Assembly: GCF_004745635.1 (NCBI RefSeq)
Contig: NZ_SRLB01000017.1
Span: 1-64,000, forward strand
Length of the DNA: 64,000 bases
From: Methylobacterium nonmethylotrophicum
GTDB taxonomy: Bacteria; Pseudomonadota; Alphaproteobacteria; Rhizobiales; Beijerinckiaceae
Direction of reading: 5' to 3'
Part shown: one piece after another, positions 45,190 through 55,738 of the stretch
Layout: each line of letters starts with the position of its first letter
How positions within the stretch are numbered: position 1 is the first letter of the stretch
The notes under the pieces: model-generated
What the model was told of the DNA's origin: nothing
Seen by the model: the letters and a program-made list of their open reading frames with translations, nothing else
Databases searched by the model: none
Position numbers and translations under genes: made by a program

Positions 45190-45560
45190 GTCGAACTCGT
45201 CGCCCGGGATCGCTCGACCGAGTATGCCCGAGGCGCAAGCCTCGGCGCTCCCCAGGCGCAGCAGGTCGCCGATCGATGGCAGCTGCTCACCAACATGCGG
45301 CAGCCCGTCGAACGCTGGCTCCACGATGCCCATGCCCGATTGCGCAGCCTGCCGCCCCTCCCTGGCTCGACCGCTCGTCCCGCCCGGCGCGACCGCGCCT
45401 TCGCCCGCTCCAAGCCAGAGCTGGAAGCGGGGGCACAGAGCCGGATGCGATGGCAGGCTGTCCTACGACGAGGTCCGCCGCCGGCACGCCGGCGGCGAGC
45501 CCCTGCTCGGGATCGCCCGTGCCATGCGATCCGGGGCAATCCCAGCGCCCGCCTCCTACC
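45190..45560 (+). pseudogene. ISL3-family transposase remnant
   Basis: From 45190 the frame reads VELVARDRSTEYARGASLG, QQVADRWQLLTNMRQPVERWLHDAHARLRSLPP, a characteristic part of ISL3-family transposases (the catalytic-core end and linker). After a frame change near 45430-45450 it continues SYDEVRRRHAGGEPLLGIARAM, the following helix-turn-helix-like segment of the same family. Both ends are missing and the frame is broken, so this is a decayed relic. It runs into the stop of the L,D-transpeptidase gene. Confidence 0.75.
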
Positions 45561-47682
45561 ACCATCCCCGCCGGATCGCCCCGGTCTCCCCGAAGTAGTC
45601 CGGCGCCGGCTGCACCACGGCCGGCTCGGGCGGCTCCGTCGCCGTCGCCACCGGCCGGCGCGGGGCCGGACGGGGGGCGCCCTGCTGCTGCGCGACGTCG
45701 CGGTGATGGGGCGCCGTACCGGGCGGCTTCGGTCCGGCGGTCTTCGGCTTCTGGCCGGCCTCGGGCGGCAGGGCCTCGGTGGAGAGGCCGAGCGCCACCT
45801 TCACCCGGGCGTTGACGCCGTAGAGGTCGGGCAGGCTGCGCAAGCCGCCATAGCCGTCCGCCTCCAGGGTGAAGTAGGCGAGGTGGACCGGCAGTTTCTC
45901 GGGCAGCATCACGGTGCGCTCGCCCTTGCCGATCAGCTTCTGCAGCCGCTCGGTCGGCCAGTTCGGCCCGAGCACGACCTGCGCGAACCGGAACGGATCG
46001 TCGACGCGCACGCAGCCGTGGCTGAGCGCCCGCTCGGAGCGGGAGAACAGGCTGCGGTTCGGCGTGTCGTGCAGGTAGACCGCATGGTCGTTGGGGAACA
46101 TGAACTTGATGAAGCCGAGCGCGTTGCGCTCGCCCGGCGGCTGCCGGATGGCGATGCCGTTGCCGCGCCGCACCACCTGGTAGCCGAGGCGCGCCGCGTA
46201 GTTCGGGTCGCGGGCGAGGCCGGGCAGGAACTGGCTCTTGAGGATCGAGGGCGGCACCGTCCAGGACGGGTTGACCACCGCGTAGGTCATCTCGCCGGAG
46301 AAGATCGGGGTCGGGGATTCGGGCTTGCCGACGATCACCCGGGCCTCGTCGAGCACCCGTCCGTCGCGCATCACCCGCACCTTGTAGTCGGGGATGTTGA
46401 CGAAGATGTGGGTGCGGCCGAGTTCCGCCGGCAGCCAGCGCCAGCGCTCCATGTTGGCGAGGAGGTCGGCCTCCTGCTTGCCCGGCGTCGGCCCGGCGAG
46501 CGCCGCCACCGTGGCGGGGTCGAGGACGCCGCTCGCCTTCAGGCCGCGCTCGCGCTGGAAGCTCGCGACGGCGGTCGCCACGCCGTCGTCGTAGGCGGTG
46601 GCGTCGCGGGCGCCGCCGAGGCCGAAGCGGGCGCGGATCAGCGGCACGCGGGGGTCGCGCATCCCGGTCTTGAGCGCCGGGCCCTTGGGGAGGCGCACCA
46701 TCGGCACGGCGCGGTTCGGCTGCTGGGCGCGCAGCGAGGCGAGCTTCGCCTTGAGGGCGAGGTAGCCGGGTTGCGCGGGGTTGTAGGCCTGGAGCAGGCC
46801 GCCGGCCGTCGCGCCCGCCGGGGTGAGCCGGGTCAGCACCGTGTCGGCGCCGGGCAGGTCGAGCTTCGGGGTGACGAAGCGCGACAGCCGCGGCGGGTCG
46901 ATGCGCCCGCCGCGGGCGTCGCGGGCGTAGAGCACGGCGGCGGCGGAGAGCTTCAGGTCGGCCTCGGCCCGGTCGGCCGCGGTGGCATTGGGCGGGTCGA
47001 GGAGCGGGATCGGGTAGGCGAGGGGGTCGAGCCCGTCCTCGCCCGCCGCCTGCAGCCGGGCGATCACCGCCTTGGCGGCGTCGCTCCAGCCGGCCTCGGT
47101 GAGCCAGACCGCCTTGAACGCCCCGAGCGCGTAGAAGGCCTGCATCGCCTCGCGCTGCTTGGCGGTGAGGCGCCGGATCAGGGTGAAGCCCGGGTCGGCG
47201 AGGCGCGCCGCCACCGCCTCGGCGACCGGGTCGCCGGGGGCGGGCGGGGGCAGGGCGGGGGCCGCCGTCTCGGCCGGCGCGGGCGATGCCTCGGCGGGCG
47301 AAGGGGTTGCGGTGGGCGAAGGGGCCGCAGCGCCTGGCAGGGCCGCGGCGCTTGGAAGAGCCGCGGCGCTTGGAAGAGCCGCGGCGCTTGGAAGAGCCGC
47401 GGCGCTTGGAAGAGCCGCGGCGCCCGGCGGGCTGGCGGGCGGAACCGGGACGGCGTCGGGGGAGGCCGTGGCGGAGACGGTCTTCGGGGTGCCTGCCTCG
47501 GGAGCCGGCGGTCCCGGCAGGGGGACGACCGCCGGGGCGGGCGCGGCCGGCGCGCGCGCGGCCGGGCTGCCGGCGGCGACGCCCTCGGCCCGGGGCCCCG
47601 GCAGGCCGGCCTGTGCGGCCAGCAGCACCGCGAGGGTGGCCGCCGCACCCGCGTTCCTGCCGACCTTGCGCCTGGGAGCCAT
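45556..47682 (-). CDS. L,D-transpeptidase (YcbB/LdtD type)
   Basis: 708 residues. Signal peptide at 1-~32, then a ~150-residue low-complexity Pro/Ala linker with Pro-Ser-Ala-Ala-Ala-Leu repeats. Catalytic-domain features: a peptidoglycan-binding repeat (DGVATAVASFQRERGLKASGVLD), the insertion typical of YcbB, and the active site SHGCVRVDDP with Cys. It cross-links peptidoglycan by 3-3 bonds in the periplasm. Start 47682 has GAGGAGAGG upstream. The C-terminal tail is Pro/Ala-rich. The ISL3 relic touches its 3' end. Confidence 0.92.
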   Translation of the reverse strand: MAPRRKVGRNAGAAATLAVLLAAQAGLPGPRAEGVAAGSPAARAPAAPAPAVVPLPGPPAPEAGTPKTVSATASPDAVPVPPASPPGAAALPSAAALPSAAALPSAAALPSAAALPGAAAPSPTATPSPAEASPAPAETAAPALPPPAPGDPVAEAVAARLADPGFTLIRRLTAKQREAMQAFYALGAFKAVWLTEAGWSDAAKAVIARLQAAGEDGLDPLAYPIPLLDPPNATAADRAEADLKLSAAAVLYARDARGGRIDPPRLSRFVTPKLDLPGADTVLTRLTPAGATAGGLLQAYNPAQPGYLALKAKLASLRAQQPNRAVPMVRLPKGPALKTGMRDPRVPLIRARFGLGGARDATAYDDGVATAVASFQRERGLKASGVLDPATVAALAGPTPGKQEADLLANMERWRWLPAELGRTHIFVNIPDYKVRVMRDGRVLDEARVIVGKPESPTPIFSGEMTYAVVNPSWTVPPSILKSQFLPGLARDPNYAARLGYQVVRRGNGIAIRQPPGERNALGFIKFMFPNDHAVYLHDTPNRSLFSRSERALSHGCVRVDDPFRFAQVVLGPNWPTERLQKLIGKGERTVMLPEKLPVHLAYFTLEADGYGGLRSLPDLYGVNARVKVALGLSTEALPPEAGQKPKTAGPKPPGTAPHHRDVAQQQGAPRPAPRRPVATATEPPEPAVVQPAPDYFGETGAIRRGWW
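47342..47424. repeat. Four perfect 18-bp tandem copies in the L,D-transpeptidase linker
   Basis: The unit GCCGCGGCGCTTGGAAGA is repeated at 47342, 47360, 47378 and 47396, followed by an incomplete copy. It encodes Pro-Ser-Ala-Ala-Ala-Leu units in the minus-strand gene. Since 18 is a multiple of three, copy number can change without loss of frame. Confidence 0.9.
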
Positions 47683-47780
47683 GGTCCTCTCCTCGAAGCC
47701 GCGGCCGAAGGAGCGGCCACGCTGGTAATCTAGGTTAGTCAACACGGAATCGGATGCCGTGCCATCGCACACCTGCCACA

Positions 47781-47802
47781 CTCCGGCGGCATGCCGCCGG
47801 AG
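47781..47802 (-). terminator. Perfect 22-bp palindrome behind the NtrC-type regulator
   Basis: CTCCGGCGGC and GCCGCCGGAG with AT in the centre, between the regulator stop (47924) and the L,D-transpeptidase start (47682), both on the minus strand. It is a likely terminator; a regulator site is the alternative because of the very short centre. Confidence 0.55.
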
Positions 47803-47923
47803 CGTTCGGCCAGACCGGCCTGCCGCAGGGTCAGTGATCGCCGCACGGGATGCGGCCGGATTCCGGCTGAAGACTCGCCAAATGCGGTTTTCTTCGGACC
47901 ACGACGGGTCACGCAGACCCGGA

Positions 47924-49411
<1,488 letters not shown>

Positions 49412-49761
49412 CTGTTCTCCTCGAGGGATCGGCACCGCGGCGGGGAACCGGAGCCTTCCGGCTCCCCGGGCGGGACCGCTCTCCCGCGCCGTGCGCCCCG
49501 ATCCCTGCGAGCGGGTCGGGGGCGCAGCGCGAATCGCGCGGGTGTTTCGTTTCGACCCGTATGCTGCGCCACAACCGTGAAGTGGCCCTTAACGCCAACG
49601 GAAGGTTACGCCAGGGTGGGGCCGCAGCGCCGCAAGGCGTCGCCGTCGCGGCCGTGTCGGTTGATCGCGGGCGCCTGCCGTCCGATATGTCCGGGCGCAC
49701 GCGCATCCCTTGCGATCCCGCCTTGCGACCCCGCCTTGCGACCCCGAGAGGAACATCGTCC

Positions 49762-51630
49762 ATGCCGCTGAGTGCCGCCGCGCCGTCGGACAGCGCCCTG
49801 AGCACCGCCCAGGCCACGGCCCGCGCCGTCGATCTCGGGCCGCTGCCGGAATGGGACCTGTCGGACCTCTATGCCGGCCTGGACGATCCCGCCTTCGCCG
49901 ACGATCTCGCGCAGGCCGAGGCCGAGTGCCGCGCCTTCGCGGAGAGCTATCGCGGCCGCGTCAGGGACCTGGCGGCGGGCACCGAGGCCTCGGACAACCT
50001 CGGCACCGCGGTCGCCGCCTACGAGGCGATCGAGGACCGCCTCGGCCGGCTGATGTCCTATGCGGGCCTGGTCTATTCCGGCGACACCACCGACTCGGGC
50101 CGGGCGAAGTTCTACGGCGACACCCAGGAGCGGCTGACCAACGCGGCCAGCGACCTCCTGTTCTTCACCCTCGAGCTCAACCGGATCGAGGACGCGAGCA
50201 TCGACGCCGCCGCCGCCCACCCGCCGCTCGCGCGCTACCGCCCCTGGCTCGAGGACATCCGGCGCGAGAAGCCGCACCAGCTGAGCGACGAGGCGGAAAA
50301 GCTCTTCCTCGAGAAGTCGGTGACCGGCCGCTCGGCCTGGAACCGGCTGTTCGACGAGACCATCGCGTCCTTACGCTTCCCCCTGCGGGGCGAGGAGCTG
50401 ACGCTGGAGCCCACCCTCAACAAGCTCCAGGACCCCGACGAGACCGTGCGACGGGACGCGGCGGGCGCGCTCAGCAGCGTCTTCCGGTCGAACCTGCGGG
50501 TCTTCACCCTCATCACCAACACGCTCGCCAAGGACAAGGAGATCTCCGACCGCTGGCGTGGCTTCTCGGACGTGTCGGATGCCCGCCACCTCGCCAACCG
50601 TGTCGAGCGCGACACCGTCGAGGCCCTGGTCGCCGCCGTGCAGGCGGCCTATCCGCGCCTGTCGCACCGCTACTACAGGTTGAAGGCGCGCTGGTTCGGG
50701 CGTGACAGCCTGGCCTACTGGGACCGCAACGCGCCGCTGCCGAAGGTCGAGCAGCGCACGATCCCCTGGGCCGAGGCGCGCGAGACCGTGCTGTCGGCCT
50801 ACGGCGCGTTCTCGCCGAAGATGGCCGAGATCGCCCGGCGCTTCTTCGACGGCGGGTGGATCGACGCGCCCGTGCGCCCCGGCAAGGCGCCGGGCGCCTT
50901 CGCGCACCCGACGGTGCCCTCGGCCCATCCCTTCGTGCTGGTCAACTACCAGGGCAAGCCGCGGGACGTGATGACGCTCGCCCACGAGCTCGGCCACGGC
51001 GTGCACCAGGTGCTGGCCGGCCCCAACGGCGCCCTGATGGCGCCGACGCCCCTGACGCTCGCCGAGACCGCCAGCGTGTTCGGCGAGATGCTGACCTTCC
51101 GCCGGGTGCTCGAAGCCACGACCGACCCGGTGCAGCGCCGGGCGATGCTGGCCGCCAAGGTCGAGGACATGATCAACACGGTGGTGCGCCAGATCGCGTT
51201 CTACTCCTTCGAGCGCAAGGTCCACCTGGCCCGCCGCGAGGGCGAGCTGACCGCCGAGACGATCTGCGCCCTCTGGATGTCGGTGCAGGCCGAGAGCCTG
51301 GGACCCGCGATCCGCCTCGACGAGGGCTACGAGCCGTACTGGGCCTACATCCCGCACTTCATCCACTCGCCGTTCTACGTCTACGCCTACGCGTTCGGCG
51401 ACTGCCTGGTGAACTCGCTCTACGGCGTCTACCAGCGGGCGAGCGGCGACCCGGCGGCGGAAGAAGGCTTCGTCGAGCGCTACTTCGCGCTGCTGGCCGC
51501 CGGCGGCAGCAAGCCCTACGGCGAGCTGCTGGCACCGTTCGGGCTCGATGCCCGCGATCCGGCCTTCTGGCAGATCGGCCTGTCGATGATCGAGGGGATG
51601 ATCGCGGAGCTGGAGGCGATGGAAGGGTGA
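49762..51630 (+). CDS. pepF: M3-family oligoendopeptidase (PepF type)
   Basis: 622 residues from ATG 49762. Cytoplasmic zinc metallopeptidase that cleaves oligopeptides. The zinc site HExxH is in VMTLAHELGHGVHQ, and the third ligand lies in APTPLTLAETASVFGEML. N-terminal features (LPEWDLSDLYAGLDDPAF) match PepF/M3B proteins. In-frame upstream ATGs exist (49686) but the downstream one is preceded by GAGAGGAAC. It is followed after 107 bases by the CorA-like gene. Confidence 0.93.
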   Translation: MPLSAAAPSDSALSTAQATARAVDLGPLPEWDLSDLYAGLDDPAFADDLAQAEAECRAFAESYRGRVRDLAAGTEASDNLGTAVAAYEAIEDRLGRLMSYAGLVYSGDTTDSGRAKFYGDTQERLTNAASDLLFFTLELNRIEDASIDAAAAHPPLARYRPWLEDIRREKPHQLSDEAEKLFLEKSVTGRSAWNRLFDETIASLRFPLRGEELTLEPTLNKLQDPDETVRRDAAGALSSVFRSNLRVFTLITNTLAKDKEISDRWRGFSDVSDARHLANRVERDTVEALVAAVQAAYPRLSHRYYRLKARWFGRDSLAYWDRNAPLPKVEQRTIPWAEARETVLSAYGAFSPKMAEIARRFFDGGWIDAPVRPGKAPGAFAHPTVPSAHPFVLVNYQGKPRDVMTLAHELGHGVHQVLAGPNGALMAPTPLTLAETASVFGEMLTFRRVLEATTDPVQRRAMLAAKVEDMINTVVRQIAFYSFERKVHLARREGELTAETICALWMSVQAESLGPAIRLDEGYEPYWAYIPHFIHSPFYVYAYAFGDCLVNSLYGVYQRASGDPAAEEGFVERYFALLAAGGSKPYGELLAPFGLDARDPAFWQIGLSMIEGMIAELEAMEG

Positions 51631-51737
51631 GGACCCGTCATCGAACCGTCGCGCCTGCCCCCTAGCCACGGCCGCCGGGTGCGGCGGCGTCCCCGGTCGT
51701 TCCCCCTCGGACAGGCGGGGACGCGAAGGACGCCCGG

Positions 51738-52766
51738 ATGGCCCCTCTCCTCAGCGACGAGCCCGCCCTGCCGGGCCTGATCTGGGCGATGCGGTTCGAC
51801 GCCGCCGGGCGCGGGCGCCTCGTCGCGCCCGGCGAGGACGTCCCGGGGCTCGGCCGCTTCGGCGAGGGCTTCGTCTGGCTCCACGTCAACCTCAACGACG
51901 CGCGGGTGCCGGGCCTCGTGGCGGAGGGGCGCCTCGGCCCGCCGGACCTCGCCGCGGTGGCCTTCGCCAGCGATCCCCACCAGCGGGTCGCGGTCGAGGA
52001 CGGCCAGGTCGGCGGCGTCATCGCCGACCTCTCCCGCGACGCCGACGCTCCGGCCGCACCGGAGCGGCTGCCCGACGCGACGGGCCGGCTGCACTTCGTG
52101 CTCGGCGCGAACTACCTCGTCAGCGGGCGCCGGCACCCGATCCTCGGCCCCGACGCCGTGCGCGACGCGGTGGCGGAGGGGCGGTCGCTCGCCGGGCCGG
52201 TGGCGCTCCTCGAGACGCTGATCGGCCGGGTCGCGGCGGCGATCGGCGCCCGCGGCACCGCCCTGTCCGAGCGCCTCGACGGGATCGAGGACCACATCCT
52301 CGACGAGCGCATCCGCGACGAGACCCGCCAGCTCGGGCCGATCCGCCGCGACGCGGTGCGGCTGCACCGCCAGCTCCACGGCCTCAGGGCGGTGTTTCAC
52401 CGCCTGGAGGAGGACGGGGAGGACCTGCCGGAGGCGACCCGCGAGGCGGCCGCCCGCATCGCCCAGCGCCTCGACGCCCTCGACCGTGACATGGTCGTGC
52501 TGGCCGACCGCAGCCGGCTCCTGCAGGAGGAGCTGTCAGGCCTGCTCGCCCGGCAATCGAACCGGCAGCTCCACACCCTGTCGGTCCTGACCGCCCTCTT
52601 CCTGCCGCCGACCCTGGTCACCGGGCTGTTCGGGATGAACACCAAGGGCCTGCCGCTGGCCGAGCTGGAGGAGGGCTCGACGATCGCGATCCTGATCGCG
52701 GCCCTGTCCGCCGCGGCGGCCTTCCTGCTGATCCGACGGCTCGGAATCGGGGGCCGGAGGGTCTGA
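51738..52766 (+). CDS. CorA/ZntB-family divalent metal transporter
   Basis: 342 residues. Large cytoplasmic N-terminal domain with EGFVWLHVNLNDARV, coiled coil in the 180-270 part (ALSERLDGIEDHILDERI, QLHGLRAVFHRL), and two C-terminal membrane helices (LTALFLPPTLVTGLFGMNTKGLP with the GMN gate motif, and IAILIAALSAAAAFLLIRRLG). The ZntB branch (Zn2+) and CorA branch (Mg2+/Co2+) share this. Features such as LEDHILDE and the form of the N terminus are ZntB-like, so Zn2+ is the better guess. Confidence 0.88.
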   Translation: MAPLLSDEPALPGLIWAMRFDAAGRGRLVAPGEDVPGLGRFGEGFVWLHVNLNDARVPGLVAEGRLGPPDLAAVAFASDPHQRVAVEDGQVGGVIADLSRDADAPAAPERLPDATGRLHFVLGANYLVSGRRHPILGPDAVRDAVAEGRSLAGPVALLETLIGRVAAAIGARGTALSERLDGIEDHILDERIRDETRQLGPIRRDAVRLHRQLHGLRAVFHRLEEDGEDLPEATREAAARIAQRLDALDRDMVVLADRSRLLQEELSGLLARQSNRQLHTLSVLTALFLPPTLVTGLFGMNTKGLPLAELEEGSTIAILIAALSAAAAFLLIRRLGIGGRRV

Positions 52767-53074
52767 GGGCGGCCATGCGCGCGGGGAGGAGCGCATGAGT
52801 TTTCCTCACAGGCCGGTGCGGCGAAGTCGCGTTTGCGCGGACCCCGCCCTCCGCTAGGCTGCCCATCGCCGGAAGCGCCCCCGACGATGCGGGGGCGCGA
52901 ACCGGGCCGACGCCGGCAACCGGCGCGCGGGAGGCGGAGAGCCGGATCCTGGAGACGGGCCGGCGCCGCCCCGGGAGGAGACTGGGAGGAATCCGTGCAG
53001 GCCGCAACCGGACTCGCGCCCGACGCGCGCACGAACGCCGCCCCGTTCCGCCCCCTCGACGCCCGGCGGGCCGC
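52767..53074. promoter_or_regulatory. Leader region of the sugar-acid island
   Basis: 308 bases in front of the RuBisCO-like gene. It holds the hairpin at 52875-52898 and the possible leader frame at 52995-53078. The A/T-richer GAGTTTTCCTCACAGG near 52797-52812 may be the promoter. Confidence 0.4.
52875..52898 (+). terminator. Hairpin before the sugar-acid island
   Basis: GCGCCCCCG and CGGGGGCGC with a six-base loop. It could end the CorA/ZntB transcript or act in the leader of the RuBisCO-like gene. Confidence 0.45.
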
Positions 53075-53078
53075 GTGA
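52995..53078 (+). CDS. Possible 27-residue leader peptide coupled to the RuBisCO-like gene
   Basis: GTG 52995 has GGGAGGA five bases upstream, a better site than that of the following gene, and the frame ends in a TGA that overlaps the GTG of the RuBisCO-like gene (GTGA). The product is VQAATGLAPDARTNAAPFR and a short Arg/Ala tail, with no recognised motif. It may be a leader peptide that couples translation, or the tail of a lost gene. Confidence 0.45.
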   Translation: MQAATGLAPDARTNAAPFRPLDARRAA

Positions 53079-54337
53079 CGGCGCCCCCGATCCGGATCGA
53101 GGCGGATTACCTCCTCGAGACCGCGAGCGATCCCCGCCGGGTGGCGGAGACGATGGCCGGCGAGCAGTCGAGCGGCACCTTCGTGCCCGTCCCCGGCGAG
53201 ACTCCCGAGCTCAAGGCGCGCTCGGCCGCCCGGGTCGAGCGCCTGGAGGTGCTGGACGAGCCGGTCGACGCCCCGTCCCTGCCGACGACCGCCCGGGTCG
53301 CGACGGAGAGCTTGCGCCGGGCGCGCGTCACCCTGTCCTGGCCGATCGAGAATCTCGGCCCCTCCCTGCCGAACCTCCTCGCCACGGTGGCCGGCAACCT
53401 GTTCGAGCTGCGCCCGCTCACGGGCCTGCGCCTCCTCGACATCCGCCTGCCCCAGGCCTTCGCGGCGGCCTATCCGGGACCCCGCTTCGGGATTCCCGGC
53501 ACGCGCCGCCTCGCCGGGGTGGAGGGGCGCCCGCTCATCGGCACGATCATCAAGCCGAGCGTCGGCTTCGGGCCCGAGGAGACCGCCGCCCTGGTCAGGA
53601 CCCTGTGCGAGGGCGGCATCGACTTCATCAAGGACGACGAGTTGCAGGCGGACGGGCCGCACTGCCCCTTCGAGGCGCGGGCCCGCGCGGTGATGCGCGT
53701 CGTCAACGATCACGCCGAGCGCACCGGCAAGAAGGTGATGGTCGCCTTCAACCTCACCGGCGAGATCGACGAGATGCGCAAGCGCCACGACCTCGTGCGG
53801 GATCTCGGCGGCACCTGCATCATGGCGAGCCTCAACTCGGTCGGCCTCGTCGGCATGATCGCGCTGGCCCGCATGACCGAATTGCCGATCCACGCCCACC
53901 GCAACGGCTGGGGCTACCTCACCCGCCACCCGCTGCTCGGCTGGTCCTACGTCGCCTGGCAGAAGATCTGGCGCCTCGCCGGCGCCGACCACATGCACGT
54001 CAACGGCCTCGACAACAAGTTCGCGGAGGACGACGACAGCGTCGTCACCTCGGCGCGCACCTGCCTGACCCCGCTCTTTCCCGACAAGCCGTGCCTGGCG
54101 ATGCCGGTCTTCTCCTCCGGCCAGACGGTGCGGCAGGCGCCGGGCACCTTCGCGGCCCTCGGCTCCACCGATCTCATCGTCACGGCGGGCGGCGGCATCG
54201 TCGCCCATCCGGGCGGGCCGGGGGAGGGCGTCGCGGCCCTGCGCCAGGCCTGGGAGGCGGCGGTCGCCGGCATCGACCTTAACGCCCATGCCCGCACCCA
54301 TCCGGCGCTGGCCCGGGCGCTCGAGGGCGCGGCGTGA
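53075..54337 (+). CDS. RuBisCO-like protein (form IV), OiaX-type candidate
   Basis: 420 residues. The large-subunit fold is clear: GTIIKPSVGF with Lys160, the metal/carbamate motif FIKDDEL (Lys186, Asp187, Asp188, Glu189), and GGGIVAHPGGPGEG as the phosphate loop. The second Lys of IKPKLG is Ser here and the loop-6 region is not that of a carboxylase, so it does not fix CO2. RuBisCO-like proteins next to a DUF1537 kinase act as transcarboxylase/hydrolases on 3-oxo-isoapionate 4-phosphate (OiaX), giving 3-phosphoglycerate and glycolate. The next gene is such a kinase and overlaps by four bases. Confidence 0.85.
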   Translation: MTAPPIRIEADYLLETASDPRRVAETMAGEQSSGTFVPVPGETPELKARSAARVERLEVLDEPVDAPSLPTTARVATESLRRARVTLSWPIENLGPSLPNLLATVAGNLFELRPLTGLRLLDIRLPQAFAAAYPGPRFGIPGTRRLAGVEGRPLIGTIIKPSVGFGPEETAALVRTLCEGGIDFIKDDELQADGPHCPFEARARAVMRVVNDHAERTGKKVMVAFNLTGEIDEMRKRHDLVRDLGGTCIMASLNSVGLVGMIALARMTELPIHAHRNGWGYLTRHPLLGWSYVAWQKIWRLAGADHMHVNGLDNKFAEDDDSVVTSARTCLTPLFPDKPCLAMPVFSSGQTVRQAPGTFAALGSTDLIVTAGGGIVAHPGGPGEGVAALRQAWEAAVAGIDLNAHARTHPALARALEGAA

Positions 54338-55725
54338 GCGCGCCCCGCTCCCTGCCGCGCCCCTTGCCCGACGGCCCCCTCGTCGCCTTCTACGGCGACG
54401 ACTTCACCGGCTCCTCGGCGGCGATGGAGGTGCTGGCCTTCGCGGGGCTGAAGACCGTGCTCTTCCTCGCACCCCCGAGCGCGGAGCGCCTCCGGGCGTT
54501 CCGGGATCATCGCGCCGTCGGCATCGCCGGGGTCGCGCGCTCGCAGCCGCCGGCCTGGATGGACCGGGAGCTGCCCCCGGCCTTCCGGCTCCTCGCCACG
54601 CTCGGCGCGCCGGTCGCGCATTACAAGGCCTGCTCGACCTTCGATTCGGCCCCGCATGTCGGCTCGATCGGCCGGGCGACGGAGATCGCCCGCGGGATCT
54701 TTCCGGGCGACTGGACCCCGATGGTCGTCGCCGATCCGGGGATGGGGCGCTACCAGAGCTTCGGCCACCTGTTCGCGATGGCGGGCGGCACCGGCTACCG
54801 CCTCGACCGCCACCCGACCATGGCCCGCCACCCGGTGACGCCGATGGACGAGGCGGATCTCGGGCGCCACCTCGCGCGCCAGACCGCGCTGCCGATCGGC
54901 CTCGTCGACTTCGTGGCGATGAAGCGGGGCGAGGCCGACGCGGCCCTCGCCCGGGCCCGGGAGGAGGGCGCGGCGATCGTCTCCCTCGACGTGCTCGATT
55001 CCGAGACCCTGGCGGAGGCCGGCCGGCTGATCTGGGAGCGGGGTGGCGACCCTGTCTTCGCGGTCGGGTCGCAGGGGGTCGAGGCCGCCCTCGTCGCCTA
55101 TTGGCGCGCCGCCGGCCTCCTGCCGGTGGAGGCGCCGGTCGCCCGGCGCGCGGCGGCCACCCGGATCGCGGTGGTGTCCGGCTCGGTCTCGCCGGCGACG
55201 GCCGGGCAGATCGCGCACGCCCTCGACCACGGATTCGCGGGCATCCGGCTCGATGCGAGGCGGGTCGTCGACGCGGCGGCCTTCGCGCAGGAGATCGGCC
55301 GGGCCGTCGCGGAGGCGCGGGCCGCGCTCGATGCCGGCCGCGACCCCCTGATCTACAGCGCGGCGGGTCCCGACGACCCGGCCGTCGCCGCCCTGCGCGA
55401 GGCCGTGCAGGCTGCAGGGCTCGATCCGGTTCTGGCGAGCGAGCGGCTGGGATCGGGGCTCGGGCGGGCCCTGCGCGAGATCGTCCTCTCGGCCCGCCTG
55501 ACCCGGGCGGTGATCGCGGGCGGCGACACCTCGGGCCATGCCGCGATGCAGCTCGGGATCGACGCGCTCACGGCGCTCAGCCCCCTCGATCCGGGCTCGC
55601 CGCTCTGCCGCGCCCACGGCGCCGACACGCCGCTCGACGGGCTCGAACTGGCCCTCAAGGGCGGCCAGGTCGGCCGGCCCGACTTCTTCCCGGCCGTCAA
55701 GCAGGGCGGCCGCGCCCCCGCGTGA
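54334..55725 (+). CDS. Four-carbon acid sugar kinase family (DUF1537), OiaK-like
   Basis: 463 residues from GTG 54334, overlapping the RuBisCO-like gene (GTGA). The N-terminal acid-sugar-binding domain begins LVAFYGDDFTGSSAAMEVLAFAG, with the conserved DDFTG motif. The C-terminal nucleotide-binding domain has VVSGSVSPATAGQI, VIAGGDTSGHAA and LALKGGQVGRPDFF. The family phosphorylates sugar acids such as threonate, erythronate or 3-oxo-isoapionate. Pairing with the RuBisCO-like gene supports the last substrate or a close relative. Confidence 0.9.
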   Translation: MSAPRSLPRPLPDGPLVAFYGDDFTGSSAAMEVLAFAGLKTVLFLAPPSAERLRAFRDHRAVGIAGVARSQPPAWMDRELPPAFRLLATLGAPVAHYKACSTFDSAPHVGSIGRATEIARGIFPGDWTPMVVADPGMGRYQSFGHLFAMAGGTGYRLDRHPTMARHPVTPMDEADLGRHLARQTALPIGLVDFVAMKRGEADAALARAREEGAAIVSLDVLDSETLAEAGRLIWERGGDPVFAVGSQGVEAALVAYWRAAGLLPVEAPVARRAAATRIAVVSGSVSPATAGQIAHALDHGFAGIRLDARRVVDAAAFAQEIGRAVAEARAALDAGRDPLIYSAAGPDDPAVAALREAVQAAGLDPVLASERLGSGLGRALREIVLSARLTRAVIAGGDTSGHAAMQLGIDALTALSPLDPGSPLCRAHGADTPLDGLELALKGGQVGRPDFFPAVKQGGRAPA

Positions 55726-55738
55726 GGAGACCGATGGC

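Noticed and set aside
44973-45539. 188-codon minus-strand frame in the ISL3 relic region
   Set aside because: Its first two thirds are the antisense of the transposase relic. Only the last ~60 codons look protein-like and no start is plausible.
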